A DNA stretch of 64,000 nucleotides from Dichetophora obliterata (Eukaryota; Arthropoda; Insecta; Diptera; Sciomyzidae), in assembly GCA_963920525.1 (NCBI GenBank), contig OY986440.1, positions 13,681,225 to 13,745,224 on the forward strand, written 5' to 3'. Position numbers and translations under genes: made by a program. Of this stretch, positions 31,791-44,932 are shown in pieces (position 1 is the first letter of the stretch; each line of letters starts with the position of its first letter). The notes below the pieces were generated by a model that was not told where the DNA came from, made no database searches, and was given only the letters and a program-made list of their open reading frames with translations.

Positions 31791-32693
31791 ATGTCATCTA
31801 AATCTGGTAGTCACTGCATTTGCAAAAAAAATATATCAAGAGGGCAAGCGAGTGTTGGTTGCATACTATGTGGACAATGGTTTCATTCTTCCTGTGCTGA
31901 AGTAGGTGCTGAAGAAATGAGTTTTTTGATTAAAAGTAAAGGCTCATTCGGATTTACTTGCAAAACCTGTATTAGTGACCCCCCAAAAAAAGCTACTAAT
32001 GAGGAATTGAGTTTTCGAGAGGAGTTGCGCTTGGGCATGGCCAATGTACAAACAAAATGTGACCAAATCATTGAACAGCTTAAGAGTGATTTGTCAAAAC
32101 AACTAAATGAAGTTAAGAATGAAATCCTTAATTGTACCAAAATGGTAAAGCTGGTTGACGAATCAACTTCTAATAAGATTTCAACCCTGGAAGCTGAGAA
32201 CGAGACACTACATAAAAGACTCAATCGAGGAGACATCATAATATCTGGTCTGCCAATTCCTCTGACTGACCTAAATAATTGTGTAATTAATGTTGGAAAA
32301 GCTTTGGGAGTAAACCTAACAGAATATGATATTAATCATTGCTGCTTTATTAACAACAAAAAATCGCTCCTAGTAAAATTTAACTCAGTGTATAAAAGGG
32401 ATGCGCTTATGAGAAGTTACTTCAAAAATCGCAACCTTAAGTTGGATGATGTAATAGAGACTGATATTCAGTCAAGGCTTTATTTTAATGACCACCTTAC
32501 ACCGGATACTAGCAAGCTTAACTTTTTTTGCCGGAACTTACGTAAGGTTAAGAAAATTATCAGATTCAGGTTGATGAATTCGGATAGGCCTAGAGTTAGG
32601 ATTCTTTTGAGTGACAACATGGAGAGGGTTTTTACTTTATCGGAATGCATAGCGCACTTTGAGGACCATGCTCCTAACATCAATCAATTATAA
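31791..32693 (+). CDS. LINE-C ORF1 protein (PHD-like finger, coiled coil)
   Basis: An intact frame of 300 codons from the ATG at 31791. The N-terminus has a PHD-type zinc pattern (HCICKK, CILCGQWFHSSC, FTCKTC; residues about 6-58). The middle, rich in Glu/Lys (EQLKSDLSKQLNEVKNE, STLEAENETLHKRL), should form a coiled coil. The C-terminal third (IIISGLPIPLTDLNN to RVRILLSDNMERVF) resembles the RNA-binding part of CR1/L2-type ORF1 proteins. It would package LINE RNA. No disruptions. Confidence 0.8.
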   Translation: MSSKSGSHCICKKNISRGQASVGCILCGQWFHSSCAEVGAEEMSFLIKSKGSFGFTCKTCISDPPKKATNEELSFREELRLGMANVQTKCDQIIEQLKSDLSKQLNEVKNEILNCTKMVKLVDESTSNKISTLEAENETLHKRLNRGDIIISGLPIPLTDLNNCVINVGKALGVNLTEYDINHCCFINNKKSLLVKFNSVYKRDALMRSYFKNRNLKLDDVIETDIQSRLYFNDHLTPDTSKLNFFCRNLRKVKKIIRFRLMNSDRPRVRILLSDNMERVFTLSECIAHFEDHAPNINQL

Positions 32694-33377
32694 GATTGAT
32701 TGTTGTTGGGAGTATGATCATCGTGGTGCGATGTGAGTTCTGGCAGAGTGAACGTTTTCTCCGTGTTGTTGTTCAGGAGGGTTTTGGCATTGGGTTTGTC
32801 GGGGTTCATCGGTCTGAGTCTGATAATTTAACTTATAATTTTATAAACTCATAATCGCTACCTTAAATAGTTTTGAATTAATTATTTATTTCCTCTTTAA
32901 CTTTGTTTTGCTACTCATATTTGCTATGTATAATTAATAATTTTAAATTGTCATTACTTTACAATATTTTAAATTTCTTTATATTTGCACTGTTATTTAT
33001 GTACATGCTTTAGATGGTTATTAATTCACATTACTTTAAATTGTGTAAATTACATCCATTGCTTTTCTATACTTTCTAACCGACTGTTAACATTAATGTT
33101 ACTTTTGAATTTTGAAATTAAATCGAAGTTGTAAATTTGAATTGAATTGAATTCTTTGTTTGACATTGTAATTGAACAATAAATTTTTTTTTTTTTTTCC
33201 TATTAACTTAATTATTTCTGTATTCTTACTGTATCACAGTATTACAGCATTCATTAACAGTAACACTAAATATAAGTATTTTATTAATAGTTAATTTACT
33301 TATCTTTCTTCATTTCTAAAACATGTTCCCAATAATTATAAGCTTAGTTTTTCTCAGGACATCCTCTTTTCCTTTTA

Positions 33378-36212
33378 ATGTCAATTAACTATAATCTTGG
33401 ACCTGTTGTTAGCGACAATTCACAGCTGCGTTTAAGCTTATTAAGTAGAAAACAAAATTTGAACATTGGACATATAAATGCACAAAGTTTGAGACCCTCT
33501 GTCCGTTCGTCTAAATTTAATGAAATAAGAAATGTTTTGAAGGACTCATGCTTAGATGTGTTTGGAGTATCTGAAACTTGGCTAAAACCCTATATTTCGA
33601 ATACAGCTGTTAAGATTCCAGGGTTTAACTTTTTCAGAAATGATCGCTTGAACATGAGAGGTGGTGGTGTTGGAATATATGTAGCTAATAATATTAAAAC
33701 TAGAATCATACATGAGATTTCAGTTAGTGGAACTATTGAGGGTATTTTTGTTGAAATTAACTTAAGGTGTGCACGTATTCTTGTTGGCTGCATATATCTA
33801 CCACACGGCAATTTTTCAAATCTAAGAGACATCCTGTGTGATTTATGCTGCAGATACGAAAATATTATTTGCATGGGTGATTTTAATTGTAACCTTTTTA
33901 ATTCCTCTGCAGTAAGTACAATGAGAGAGGTGCTTTCCTGTGCAAACTTGTCTTATGCTCACAATAACCTACCAACACATTTTGATTACCATTGGAATTC
34001 AGTATCGCTTATTGACTTCTTTTTACTAAATGACATTAGCAAGCTTAAGTACTCTGGTCAATTTCAATGTCCTAATATATCGCGGCATGCTTTTATCTAC
34101 ATAAGCGTTGATTTCCTTGCCGAAAACAAACAAAGATTTATTGAATATCGTGATTATAATGCTATAAATTTCCAACAACTAGAACGTCGAATAAATAATA
34201 CTATCTTGAACTACATTTTTGAAACAAATAGCGTAAATGAGCAACTGTAATGCCTTAATGACGTAATATCTGACTCTTTTTCTATGGTACCTATCCGTAA
34301 AAAAACTCTGAAAACCGGAGATATGGACCCCTTCATGAAAAGACCTGATGTAGTCTATGCTATTAGTTTGCGTGATTTGGCTTATAAATCTTTTATTGAA
34401 AATAACTGCGAAAGTAACTGGAAGATTTTTTCAAAATATAGGAACAAAGCGAAGTCTATAATTCGTAAAGCAAAAATCCAGTATGGAACTGCACGTTTCC
34501 AAAACGTAAATGGAAAGCAACTTTGGAATATGCTGAGAGGAGATGGATGTGTGAATGAAAATAGCTTCTCTGATGATGTTGATCCAGATATGCTAAACTC
34601 TTTTTTTGTCTCTTCTCAGGTACGCTCCAATAATGCATATAGTGATTTTGACGCTGATTCAAGCACAGGATTTATGTTTAGAAACATCACTCTTAATGAG
34701 CTCTACTTAGCTACATATCGAATAAAGTCGAACTCCATTGGTTCTGATAATATTCCCATAAAATTTATTAAGATAATATACCCGTTTATTGAGCAGTATT
34801 TATTACACTTTATTAATACAATAATTACTACGTCAACATTTCCCACTGCTTGGAAAACAGCAAGAGTGGTTCCGATTAAAAAGAAAGGAAATTCCTGTGC
34901 TTTTGAAAACTTTCGGCCTATAAGCATTCTTCCATCACTCTCAAAAATTGTGGAGAGTATTCTCAATGCCCAAATATATGATAATCTGAGCGATTTAAGT
35001 AAACTCAGTCAATGTCAATCTGGATTCCGCAATGGATATAACACAACTTCTATGGTACTAGGACTAACTGAAAAGATACGTCACAACTCCAATCAGAACA
35101 AGCTCAGTGTACTACTTTCTCTTGACCTGTCTAAGGCATTTGACTTAGTTGACCATAATATCTTAATCCATAAGCTTGCACAAGATTTTCTTTTTTCCAG
35201 CTCTGCATGCTCCCTTATTAAGTCCTTTCTAACTGGTCGAAGACAATTTGTCTCTTGTGGCAATCGGTTGTCAAATACTTTAGATGTGCTGAGTGGAGTC
35301 CCTCAGGGCTCTGTATTGGGACCCCTATTATTTATGATTTATATTAACAGTCTTGTAGATCAAATAGGTATAGATAGCTCTAATATCTATCTGTATGCTG
35401 ATGACATATACCTGCTCTTCTCTTCCAACTTTGACTTTGTTGACTCGCTACAAGCTTGCATTAATTACACAACTGATCAGATATTATATTGGATGGATGT
35501 GAATAAATTAGTTATCAACTATAGCAAAACAAAAGCTATTATATTTAATATGCCTTATAATAATGATGAAATACCTATTTCAATTTCTATAAATAACATT
35601 GAAATTGAATTCGTAGAACACTTAAGATGTTTAGGCATTATAATTGACTCCAACCTCAACTATAAGGCTCATATAAACAAGTTAAGTAATAAGATCAATT
35701 TTATGTTACATAAATTATATAGCATGAATACCTACATGCCAACTCCAGTTAAACTTAGTGTTGCACAAGCACTACTTATGCCCCATATCATATATGGGTT
35801 AGAGATTTATTCTTGTACTAATCTGTGCAACATTAACCAACTGCGTCGCATCTTTAATAGGATTATTCGGTTTGCTTTCAACATCCAAGTTCGTGATCAT
35901 GTTTCGGAACATGTTCTTATGTTTCTTCATTGCAATTTTATTAACTATATTGAAATGAGACAAATTTTGCTATTTTACAAAGTTATTAAAACTAAAACTC
36001 CAATTTATCTTTGGAATTTATTTAGTTTTACTAGGTCTCGAAGAAACACACAAATATTAATTCCTCGTATCTACAAATCTATTTTTGAGCGGTCATTTCT
36101 TATCAAGGTTGCACGTGTATGGAACCTTTTACCTAGTAGCTTTAAGCAATTTTCAGACTCATTAAATACTTTCAAACGTAAATATTTGCAACACGTTAGT
36201 GAATTGGCTTAA
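33378..36212 (+). pseudogene. LINE-C ORF2, endonuclease-reverse transcriptase with one stop
   Basis: A single frame of 944 codons, broken only by TAA at 34248-34250. Endonuclease motifs: HINAQSLRP, VSETWLKP, MRGGGVGIYV, CMGDFNCNLF and SRHAFIYI. Reverse transcriptase motifs: VVPIKKKGNSCAFENFRPIS, LDLSKAFDLVDHN, SGVPQGSVLGPLLF and the catalytic LYADDIYLL. The C-terminus has ARVWNLLPSSFKQF, common in this group. Apart from the stop in the linker between the domains, all catalytic residues I can check are present, so the copy is young. Confidence 0.85.
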
Positions 36213-36857
36213 TCGTAACAGCAGGTCTTATTTCGTCTGATATAGGGGTTGTCTTGTGAAAAATTAAATAATTAGGGATTTTAGATTTAGGGTTTCCACA
36301 ATTTATTATTTGTATTGAAATTGAAAAATAAATATACTATATCATATTGAACTTTAAACTATAATAGAAATTTATAAACATCTTTAATGTAAAATATAAA
36401 CTTAGACTTACTTGTACAATTATTTACTTGTAATCATATTGGCCTTAATTGGCTTCGATTATACACATGAAATAAATAAAATAAAATAAAATAAAAAATA
36501 AAATTATTATGTGGCAGTAAGGCGGTCTGTGACAGAACTACGTTTTCCCTTGGATTACTAGTAAATGATAAGATGCTGCGAAGTTTACGTTAAGAATTTC
36601 TCGTATATAGAATAACTTTTTTACGCCCAATTAATGGCCTAAATTTTTCGCGCATAATATGACAAAAAATGATTTGGTGGCAACCATTTTCAAGCTGTCA
36701 CTCATTTACATAAACCGGGGAGGTCAAACAACCATGCAGCACTGCCCAAAACTATTCTACAAAGTACTAAATTGCAATTAAGGGTGCTCGCAATAACCAA
36801 AAGTACTCAATCTACCTATACCAAACTACCCAAATCAGTGTGAATACCCCTAATAAT

Positions 36858-37847
36858 TTCAGGGACGCAGTAATTTTTTAAAGTAGAATATATTTTTGGG
36901 GCGCTCTTGTTTTCAGCATAGTGAATCAGATTTAGTACCTGTTTGTTAAATTTTTCTGATTTCTGCACAACAACTAGGCAGAAACACTCAAAAAATAAGG
37001 ATTTTAAAAAATTAATCTAATTTCATTTGTAATTAAAGTTCAAGTTTTAAATTTATAGGCCTTCAAATTTAGAAAAATTACCTAAAAATCTTGCGGTTTT
37101 TTTAGTTTTCAACAAAACTAAGCTTTATGGGTATTTAAACAAAGGCAATGCGCGTATTTATTCAACGAGGTGTCAAACATAAAATTCCATGCATAAATTT
37201 TTAAGATATAATTTTTTTATAATGAGAATTTGTCTGAAATACGAGTGGTTTCCTTTTTACGAAAGAAACACATTAAAAAGAGAATTATTAAAGAGATAAC
37301 TACATCCAGAAGTACTGTAGACAGCGAAGCCTGTGTCGGACTTACTGAGGTTTGTAATCCCTAAGAAGCGGCCGAAGGCTTCCTATTAAAAAGACACAAC
37401 TAAATACATTTAGTTTTTTTTTTTTATTAAATTTGGAAAAACCTCGCAATTTTAAGTAAAAAAAGACTTGTATCTTCAATGCATGTATTTTTATGTTTGA
37501 TATCTAGTTGAATAGATACATACTTGTATTATTTTTCTTTTGATACCCATAAAGTTTAATTTTGTTGGAAAACTTAAAAAATAAGCTAGATTTTTTGTCC
37601 TTTTTTTTCCAAAGTTAGATGCCTATAACTTCTAAGCCAATTGCCAGCAATCTAAAATTTTTTTAAATAATTAGAGTTGTTGCTATTCTTGAAATGGTCC
37701 TGAAATTTTAATGCAGGAGAACAAACTTTAACAGTTTGGGCCTTATTTTACGATACAACCGAATATGGCCCTGTGTGATTGCTTCTACATTTGTGGGAAC
37801 CAACACCAATATAGAAAATACCACACTTTTCTACTATTACACCACTT
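36858..37847 (+). repeat. About 0.95-kb repeat, direct copy of 50090-51060
   Basis: It starts TTCAGGGACGCAG and runs through GGGGCGCTCTTGTTTTCAGC to CACACTTTTCTACTATTAC. The second copy is inside the 49600-51079 element. Here it is cut on the right by the insertion at 37848 and on the left by the 29130-36851 element. No gene. Confidence 0.75.
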
Positions 37848-39091
37848 CATAGAAATAAAAGATAAGGAAATGGTGTTCTCACTCACACACGCTATACGTG
37901 TCATTTAGTGCGTCATTTTTTGACATAAGACCTTGCGAGCAAAACAAATGGCGAAAAAAAACTGTTTCCCGCATAGAAGTAAAATATAAGGAAGCGGTGT
38001 AGTTGAAGTGAATTGAAGTATTTTACAAACACAATGAAGTTGACACAAACACAAAAACATTCAATCAGGGCCGCATTTGGTTATGTGCGTTACAATATGA
38101 TGCGTTACCGATTTTTTTTAAATGATTTTTTAATAATTCATTTCATAAAACTTTTTTTTTATAATCTGTTTGATTGATATTAAAATAACACAAAATCTAA
38201 ACAACTAAAATCCATACCAAATTAAACAATTTAAAATTCTTTAAAAGAAAAAGTTGACTACTTGTGTAGTTTCTCCGAATTGTCGGCTTTTCATTAGTTT
38301 TTTTATATAAAAGTATCGAATTATAGCTTCCAACCTTAGGGCGCTAATTTATTTTAATTTTATGTCAAGTATCCAAATAAATCTGTAAAAAATATGTAAA
38401 TAATAAAGCTTATCCTCATAAAAAAAAAAAAATTCAGGCCCGCTTATTTGCCACCCTAAAGAATGAACGCACTCATGAAGCACGACTTGTGTTTTGACAG
38501 AAGCTCTAGCTCTCAAATGGCGGGAAACAACTTTTTTCGCCATTTGTTTTGCTCGCTCATGTCAAAAAATGAAGCTTTATCTCGCTTCCTCATTTGACGA
38601 AAAATCCTTCTACACACGTATAGTGTGTGTGAGTAGAACACCATTTCCTTATCTTTTATTTCTTTGAATTATCTGAACTCAAAGAAGTAAAATTAAACTA
38701 TTAAAACTATTTCTTTTAAAGTAATTTAATTTGTTTAATTTGGTATGGATTTTAGTTTAGTTTTTGTTTTATTTTAATATCAATCAAATAGTTTATAAGA
38801 AATAATTTTTGGAAATGAATTATTAATAAATCAATAATTGTAGCTTTCTTCATTTTACTCACGTTTTCCTCCGCAAAAAAGTCGGTAACGCACCATATTG
38901 CATAATGGTGCTATATAAAAATTACCTCGTAATCATACATCTAAGTAACGAAAAATAGTTTACGTCTTTCTTCAATACACAACCAAATGCGGCCCTGTTT
39001 GAATGTTTTTGTGTTTGTGTCAACTTCGTTGTGTTTGTAAAATACTTCAATTCACTTCAACTACACCGCTTCCTTATATTTTACTTCTATG
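37848..39091. mobile_element. hAT-type miniature element with 8-bp duplication CACCACTT
   Basis: Exact CACCACTT flanks it (37840-37847, 39092-39099), and the interrupted repeat resumes on the right as CTTCCTTATATTTAACTT. Ends are CATAGAAATAAAAGATAAGG and CCTTATATTTTACTTCTATG. A nested element in the opposite orientation appears to span about 37973-38667. No transposase. Confidence 0.8.
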
Positions 39092-39099
39092 CACCACTT

Positions 39100-39872
39100 C
39101 CTTATATTTAACTTATTTGGCTGCTCTCTCATTCTCTTCTCTCTTATTACAAACACATGGTTGCATTTCATAAACTATGCTTCATATGCATGGCAGAATT
39201 AGAGAAGGTATATGCATTTCAGACTGCGCTCTCTTTCTCATAGCCAGAATTGTTAAACTCAATCATTTTGCTATTCTTGCCTATTTTCGCTTTCTTATCG
39301 CATTCTCATCGTTTTCAGGTTTTGTATGAGCTATCAACTTCGTTTTGACAGTTGCGGCAGTCTCCCTCTCCAAAATGCATATACCTTCTCTAATTCTGCC
39401 ATGTTCATATGGCTATGTATAGTGCCGGTCATATGTTCCCCGATCACGTCCTTTTTTTTGCTCTTTTTTCGTTTGATGAGCTCAGTGACCAATGTATGTT
39501 ATGCTCACGGTCATAGCATCCCAGAAAACTAGTAAGCTTTTTGCTATTTTTAGTACTTTATCAATCGATAAGTGTTGCTATTAAGCAGGTTTTATTACTG
39601 CTTTCATACATTTCGTACTTAAAGTGTACTATTTTAATACTAAAACACAAATATATTGAATAATTTCACAACGCAACACTGCTTTGATCCCCTGATTTGG
39701 TATGGACAGACGAATCATTTGGTGACCATGGTGGTCAAAATTTGTTCCCTCGCTCACTCTCTCAAATTTCACATTAACATTGAAATAACAACAATTCATG
39801 GCCGTGACGTGCCCGTGACCGCCACCATACAAAAGGCAATAGCATCGCCGTATACATGGGTATCAGTGTTTT
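39100..39872. other. Repeat-derived non-coding sequence
   Basis: Parts (39115-39180) match 57000-57065 inverted. CAATCGATAA and C-rich stretches occur but no convincing gene; open frames of up to 120 codons across 39326-40018 lack recognisable domains. Confidence 0.4.
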
Positions 39873-41533
39873 TTATTACTTGCATTTTGTTTTTGCGACG
39901 GTGCACGTTTTGTATATTTTCTATTCTTGCAACGGTCATAACATTTGCTGCTGTCGCGTTTATTAAAATCAAGTCGCTCAACATAACTCTACAACGACAG
40001 AATGGCGGGCATATTTAACTTTAAGGAAAAATAAAATTTTTCCACTTTTTTTTTTGTGGAACATATGTATTTAGAGCTTCTAATTACAAATCTAAAAAAA
40101 TTAATGGCCGCTCTTATCTGGTTTAGAAGTTAAAGGGGTCCAAAGTTGAAAAAATGGGCTCGAAAAACTTGCTATATCTTTGTTATATATAATTAAAACT
40201 AACCAAAATGGGTATTAAAAGAAAGGATATGCTATTGCCGATTTAATAAGCTATTAATTATAAAATTCCATTAATTGCTTTTTAGGATATAACTATTTTT
40301 ATGTAACAACTACGAAAAAAAAGTTTGTTTTATTTAATTTGGACTTTCAGCTTAATATATCAAAACATGAATTGCGTGATTTTTTATAACAATTTTTTGA
40401 TATAATGGCGCTTATTTCGTTTTTAACGTAAATGATTTTCTCAACAAAAAGTTTGTTTTATTTAAAGTTTATTCTAAATGAGTTTGTTTTATTTAATTTT
40501 GACTTCCACCTTAATATATAAAAAATATTTCGCTTATTTCGTTAACCTATAAGCGACCTACTCTGAAGTTGTATATAGCAAGCTCGATTCGAGGTCATCA
40601 CAAAAGCTATTAGTGGCATATAACAACGCAGCTCGATATGTTTACGGTAATCGCGTTCTTGGCTGCGGTATTATAAGCTTTCTCAATGCAAGAAACTGTA
40701 TTTTCCTTCATCGACTTATATATTCAAAAAGTCCTTACTATCTATTTGAAAAACTTATATTCTGCAGGTCCGCCAGAAGCCTTTTTTTCCTAGTTCCCCC
40801 CTTCAAATACAGTGAATCTAGTAGAATGTTTTTCATTAGTGCAATTAGACTTTGGAATACCCTTCCAAATAGTATTAAACGCATCAGCAACAAAACAACC
40901 TTTAAGCGCCTCATCTATGACAATTTCTCCTAACTATTTTTTTCAAACTTTCTCATTATTTATTTCTTACATATACTCTTTACTTTAACTTCTAGCTTTA
41001 CCGTCTAACTTTAATTTCTCACAATAAATATACTTAAATCATTTAACTTAAAATTTTATCTAGCACTAAGTTTTCCTATGAATCTGTTGTTATTTATTTA
41101 AATTGATACTTTGAGTTTTTGTTGTAAATTATTGTATTGTTGCATTTAAAAGAATCAATCTTATATGCTAATATTTTTTATCAATAAACTTAAACCTCAA
41201 CATGCGTATGAATACAGTTACTTCCAAAAATTTTCACAAAATACCGCGTGACTTTTTATACAAATTTTCCCCTATTCCGAATATTTCATTACTCTCAACA
41301 TTACGTATGAATATAATTACTTTGAAACGTTTTTAGAAAAAATAGAGCAATGTTTAAAAACACTTCTTATTTTCTAAATCACAATGCTATTTATACACTA
41401 ACCTTATTTAATGTAAAAACTTTGGGTTTACATCAGTTTAGGACCATTTCAAGAACAAAAATTTTTTATCACAAAAACATCTTCAAACGTAAAATTTTCT
41501 TAGTCCAAAATGAACTATATCTTCAAGAGATAT
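39873..41533. repeat. Inverted repeat with 55922-56965
   Basis: This stretch matches the reverse complement of 55922-56965. Copy one carries a 644-bp LINE fragment that copy two lacks; copy two has about 40 extra bp near 56860-56900. The matching sequence is non-coding. Confidence 0.75.
40549..41192 (+). pseudogene. 5'-truncated LINE fragment (ORF2 C-terminus)
   Basis: It encodes LVAYNNAARYVYGNR, FLHRLIYSKSPYYLF and AIRLWNTLPNSIKRI (to the stop at 40933), the C-terminus of a CR1/Jockey-group ORF2, followed by a 3' UTR. AACCT borders both sides (40544-40548, 41193-41197), and the inverted copy at about 56255 is the empty site. Confidence 0.75.
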
Positions 41534-42164
41534 GCATGGATTTTCAAGGTTTATACTTTGTTGAATAGATACTTGCATTGCCTTTCTTTTGATACCCTTA
41601 AATATTAGTTTTATAGGAAAATTTAAAATAACTTTGAACCCATATAGTTTTTGAACGGCTTGAGGGCGGCCCTTAATTTTTTCACTATTACCTTTTTTAG
41701 CTCCAAATACACATTTTGAAAAAGAAAATAAAAAAAGACAATTTTGCTAAAGGATAAATGTTCCGAATGGACACATGTCGCTCGGCGCTTGTTGTCGTTA
41801 ATGTATTCAGGCTATATAAAAACACCACTTAATCAAATAATATTAAAGTTTACTGCCTTTAATTATTTAACAAGAGCGCATTTATGGATATTTTTATATC
41901 GTAAAAGGAGAAATTTGCTTAAACGCACTTAAAAATTTGCACTGAATTTTCAAACTTTCGCGAATTTTATCTCCTATACTATAAGAGATCCCTATCTAAT
42001 TTTTGCATTTGTGGACTAATGAGACCTAAATACATTTAATAAAAATACATAAATAAAACATTTACGAGTGAGCTCTTCAGTAACACTATGCCTTAAAATC
42101 AAACTTTTATATCTTTATTTAGAGCAAATACAAGATATAATTATTTTATTTTTTAGTTAAAAAA
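41534..42164. other. Non-coding, partly repeated
   Basis: TTGAATAGATACTTG and CTTTTGATACCC at 41560-41600 recur in the 0.95-kb repeat (about 37510, 50740). Nothing else recognised. Confidence 0.4.
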
Positions 42165-42905
42165 CTAGTGTCCAACCAAATATTCGGTTTCGGTTAAGGC
42201 CAGTTTCGGCATTTTTTGTCAGTTTCGGCCAGTTTCGACTATTCGGCCTCAATATGGTCGGACATAGCCGAAACTTTCGGTAAAAACTTCTTGCACCAGT
42301 CATTTAATTCAAATATAAAAATATTTACAATGCATTGTACAAAACAAAAATTATGAATTTGTCTATAATTTGATTTCTTGTGTTAACGCAAAACATTTTG
42401 GTTAATTTTATGCGTTCGATACTATCATATCTATTGCAATTAGTATTAAAGTTTTATGGGTACTGAAGCCAAAAAATGATTATTAAACTTCCGAACGAAT
42501 TCTGTGTGTGTGGAATTAAGGAAAAGAAATCGAAATATTTTTATTTTTATAATCAAAAAAATCAAAACAAAAAACAAAGATACTTTGCTTTGTAGTTCTA
42601 TAAAAATGTACATTGTAGGTGCATACTATTTTGAGTATGTACTGAAGATATAAAGTATGCAATGCTTTTGTAATAAAACAAAAAAAATAAAAAATTATCT
42701 CATTTATTATTATAGTAAACTTCAATTATTTATTATAAACTTTAATATTCAAACAATACTTTTTTATAATAAATTTTTTTCTTATGTGTACTTTTGTTTC
42801 CTTGTAATAAAAAAAAAAATATTTGTAGGAACTTAAATTTTCATATTAACAACCAGTTTCTGTTTCGGTTTCCCGCCGAATATTGCCCAAAACTCAATAG
42901 TGCGT
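42165..42905. mobile_element. Possible hAT-like miniature element with CCGAAAC-rich ends
   Basis: The left end has AATATTCGGTTTCGG and repeated GTTTCGGCC; the right end has CGGTTTCCCGCCGAATATT. The pairing is imperfect and no target duplication was found. The interior is AT-rich without a gene. Confidence 0.35.
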
Positions 42906-43689
42906 TAGGTCTATCGTACTTTGGTCAGCGTTGTAAAAACTTTACGATACAAGTGTCAAAACGGACGACCTCAAAACTTTGCAAAACTTAATGTTGCGTT
43001 GGCAGATCGTGCCTCTGCCATTTTGGTGATGCCGCTATTAAAAAAAAGCAGCTATAAAAAAATCCCAGAAAACTACCCTTTTTCCCAAATCATGCAATTT
43101 TTAATGGTTGCTGATTTAGATTTATGATAAATAAATATTTAAATAAAATCATTGAACGACCTACTTTAAAAAGTAATGATGTTTTTTTAATGTATGTTTA
43201 ATATAATAAGGGTATTCTTGCAAAGTGGCAATATTATAATTTTAGCAATTAGCTATTTTTATCAGGCAGTGTTTATGATTGTCGATTGCGCATTTGTAGC
43301 ATATATGTCAGCTGCAATATATTGTCATATATTGCATATGTTGTCAATTGTTGTTCAGTTGTAATTTTCAAAATTATTTCTGAAAGTTTGAAAATTCAAT
43401 ATTTGTAACATTTGTTCCAATTCACAAACTCTTACCTCTCCCAGCTTTTTCCAGCTTCTGATAAGAAATTAATTGAATTTCGAAAAACAAAAACAGCTGC
43501 TTTGTCACATAAGTTTTACAATTTTACAGCTTTTAAATAGTGATGCAAAATTTGAGCATCTTATATCAATTGCTTGATTTATATTATTAAGGAAATTAAT
43601 GCAAACTGTATAATTCGACTATTTATTTCTACTCATATATAAAAAGATGTAAATATTTTGTATAATATAAAGCTTTGTTTACTGTCACT
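42906..43689. other. Unassigned AT-rich sequence
   Basis: A GGGTATTCTTGCAA motif at 43209 resembles the ends near 29130 and 56879. No gene or complete repeat was identified. Confidence 0.35.
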
Positions 43690-44164
43690 AGTCAGTTGCC
43701 GAAAGTAACCATATGAAATAAATTACCAAATTTTAGTCTTATACGACCAAAACCGACTGAAATAAAGCATTTTTATTGATTTGGGGGCGGAAAAAGGGGC
43801 GTGGAAACCCGTTTTCAGTATAGTTGCCGACAGTAACTATACGAACTAAAGTACCAAATTTTAGTCTTAAACGTCCAAAACCGTCCGAAATAAAGCATTT
43901 TCAATGATTTGTCGGCGGTAAAAGGGGGCGTGGAAACCCATTTTAGTACAGTTTCCGACAGTAACCATACAAATATATTACTAAATTTTAGTTTTATACG
44001 ACCCATACTATGTGAAATATAGAATTTTAATTGAATTGGGGGCGGTAAAAGAGGCATTTTTTTGAAACCATCTCATATCTGAAACAAATCAACTGTACAA
44101 ATTTCAGATCAATCGGTCCAGTAGTTTTTGAGTCTATAGGCAGTGTTTTGCTTTTTATGTATAG
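43690..44164. repeat. 125-bp repeats (inverted) plus RTE-like tail
   Basis: Three units with ACCAAATTTTAGTCTTA at about 43727, 43854 and 43980 are reverse complements of those at 29.4-31.1 kb. They lead into GATCAATCGGTCCAGTAG and a tail that was split at 44164 by the following insertion and resumes at 44941. Confidence 0.6.
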
Positions 44165-44932
44165 GCATTTCCGCCAAAAGGTCTACCACGACTAAAAAAT
44201 TAAATGCTACTTAAAATTCGTTTAAACCTTCATAATAAAGAAAAAATGTTTAAATTTATATTGTGAAAGTACTGAGAGCTGATCTCAATTGGAATTTAAA
44301 AAAATGACAGCAAACATGATGAATGGCAACAAAAGTTAAAAAATCGTGACAAAAGTTGAAAAATTTTAACAAAAGTTGAAATTTTATAAGTATAATAAAT
44401 ACTAGTATAATAATACAAAGTTTAATTAAATTTTTTCAGTTTTCGATTGTAACGGTCCTGAATTACACTTTACATGTTTTTCTAGTTCAATTAAATAAAT
44501 AAAACTATAAAATATTTACACTTCTTTGAAGGAAAAAATTTGTCACATAACGTATATCACGTAACGTATCATACTATGGTTTGTATAAAAATAATTAAAG
44601 ATTTTTCAACGAAACAATTATGAATTTGTAGCAATATTATTCCAGATAATATTAAAAAACTTTCATAAAAAAGTCGTGCACACTTCGCATATTTTTTTAG
44701 TTTATATTGATGCAGGTAAAAACCACTTCAATTTTATGTCACGTAACGTATCATTTTTGGTGGCTTCTATCTGAGAGCCGAACTTTTGACAACTCTTAGC
44801 TTTTACACCTTGTATAGTGCGCTTAGTAAACTATTGAAAAATCATAATAAGAAAACTGTAAGCTTAATTTTTCTTTATTTTTATACTCATTAAAGTCTTA
44901 CGACTGTCACGTGCGTAGCTACGGAAATGCCC
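44165..44932. mobile_element. 768-bp miniature element with 8-bp duplication ATGTATAG
   Basis: ATGTATAG flanks both ends exactly (44157-44164, 44933-44940). Ends are GCATTTCCG and CGGAAATGCCC. The interior has several CACGTAACGTATCAT motifs (44545-44575, 44735-44755) and no gene. It sits within the tail of the preceding repeat. Confidence 0.65.

Larger units (their letters stand above)
31380..36505 (+). mobile_element. LINE-C, nearly intact CR1/Jockey-group retrotransposon
   Basis: 5' UTR (start approximate), ORF1 (31791-32693), an unusually long 684-bp inter-ORF region, ORF2 (33378-36212) and a 3' UTR ending in an (AAATA)n tail (about 36469-36500). It belongs to a different family from LINE-A/B. 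The inter-ORF region includes a T-run near 33186 directly after AATAAA and may itself be a patchwork. Confidence 0.8.
29130..36851. mobile_element. Candidate 7.7-kb TIR element hosting LINE-C
   Basis: The ends are inverted copies: AGGGGTACTCACACTGACTT at 29130 and its counterpart AGGGGTATTCACACTGATTT in reverse complement ending at 36851, with about 38-44 bp of similarity continuing through GGGTAGATTG. No exact target duplication is clear. The interior has only 125-bp repeats, another unclassified insertion (about 30015-30850) and LINE-C. A related end is at about 56879. Confidence 0.4.

Noticed and set aside
39656..40018. 120-codon frame near 39.7-40.0 kb
   Set aside because: It shows no recognisable domain, and its right part belongs to a repeat whose copy at 56.9 kb does not keep the frame.
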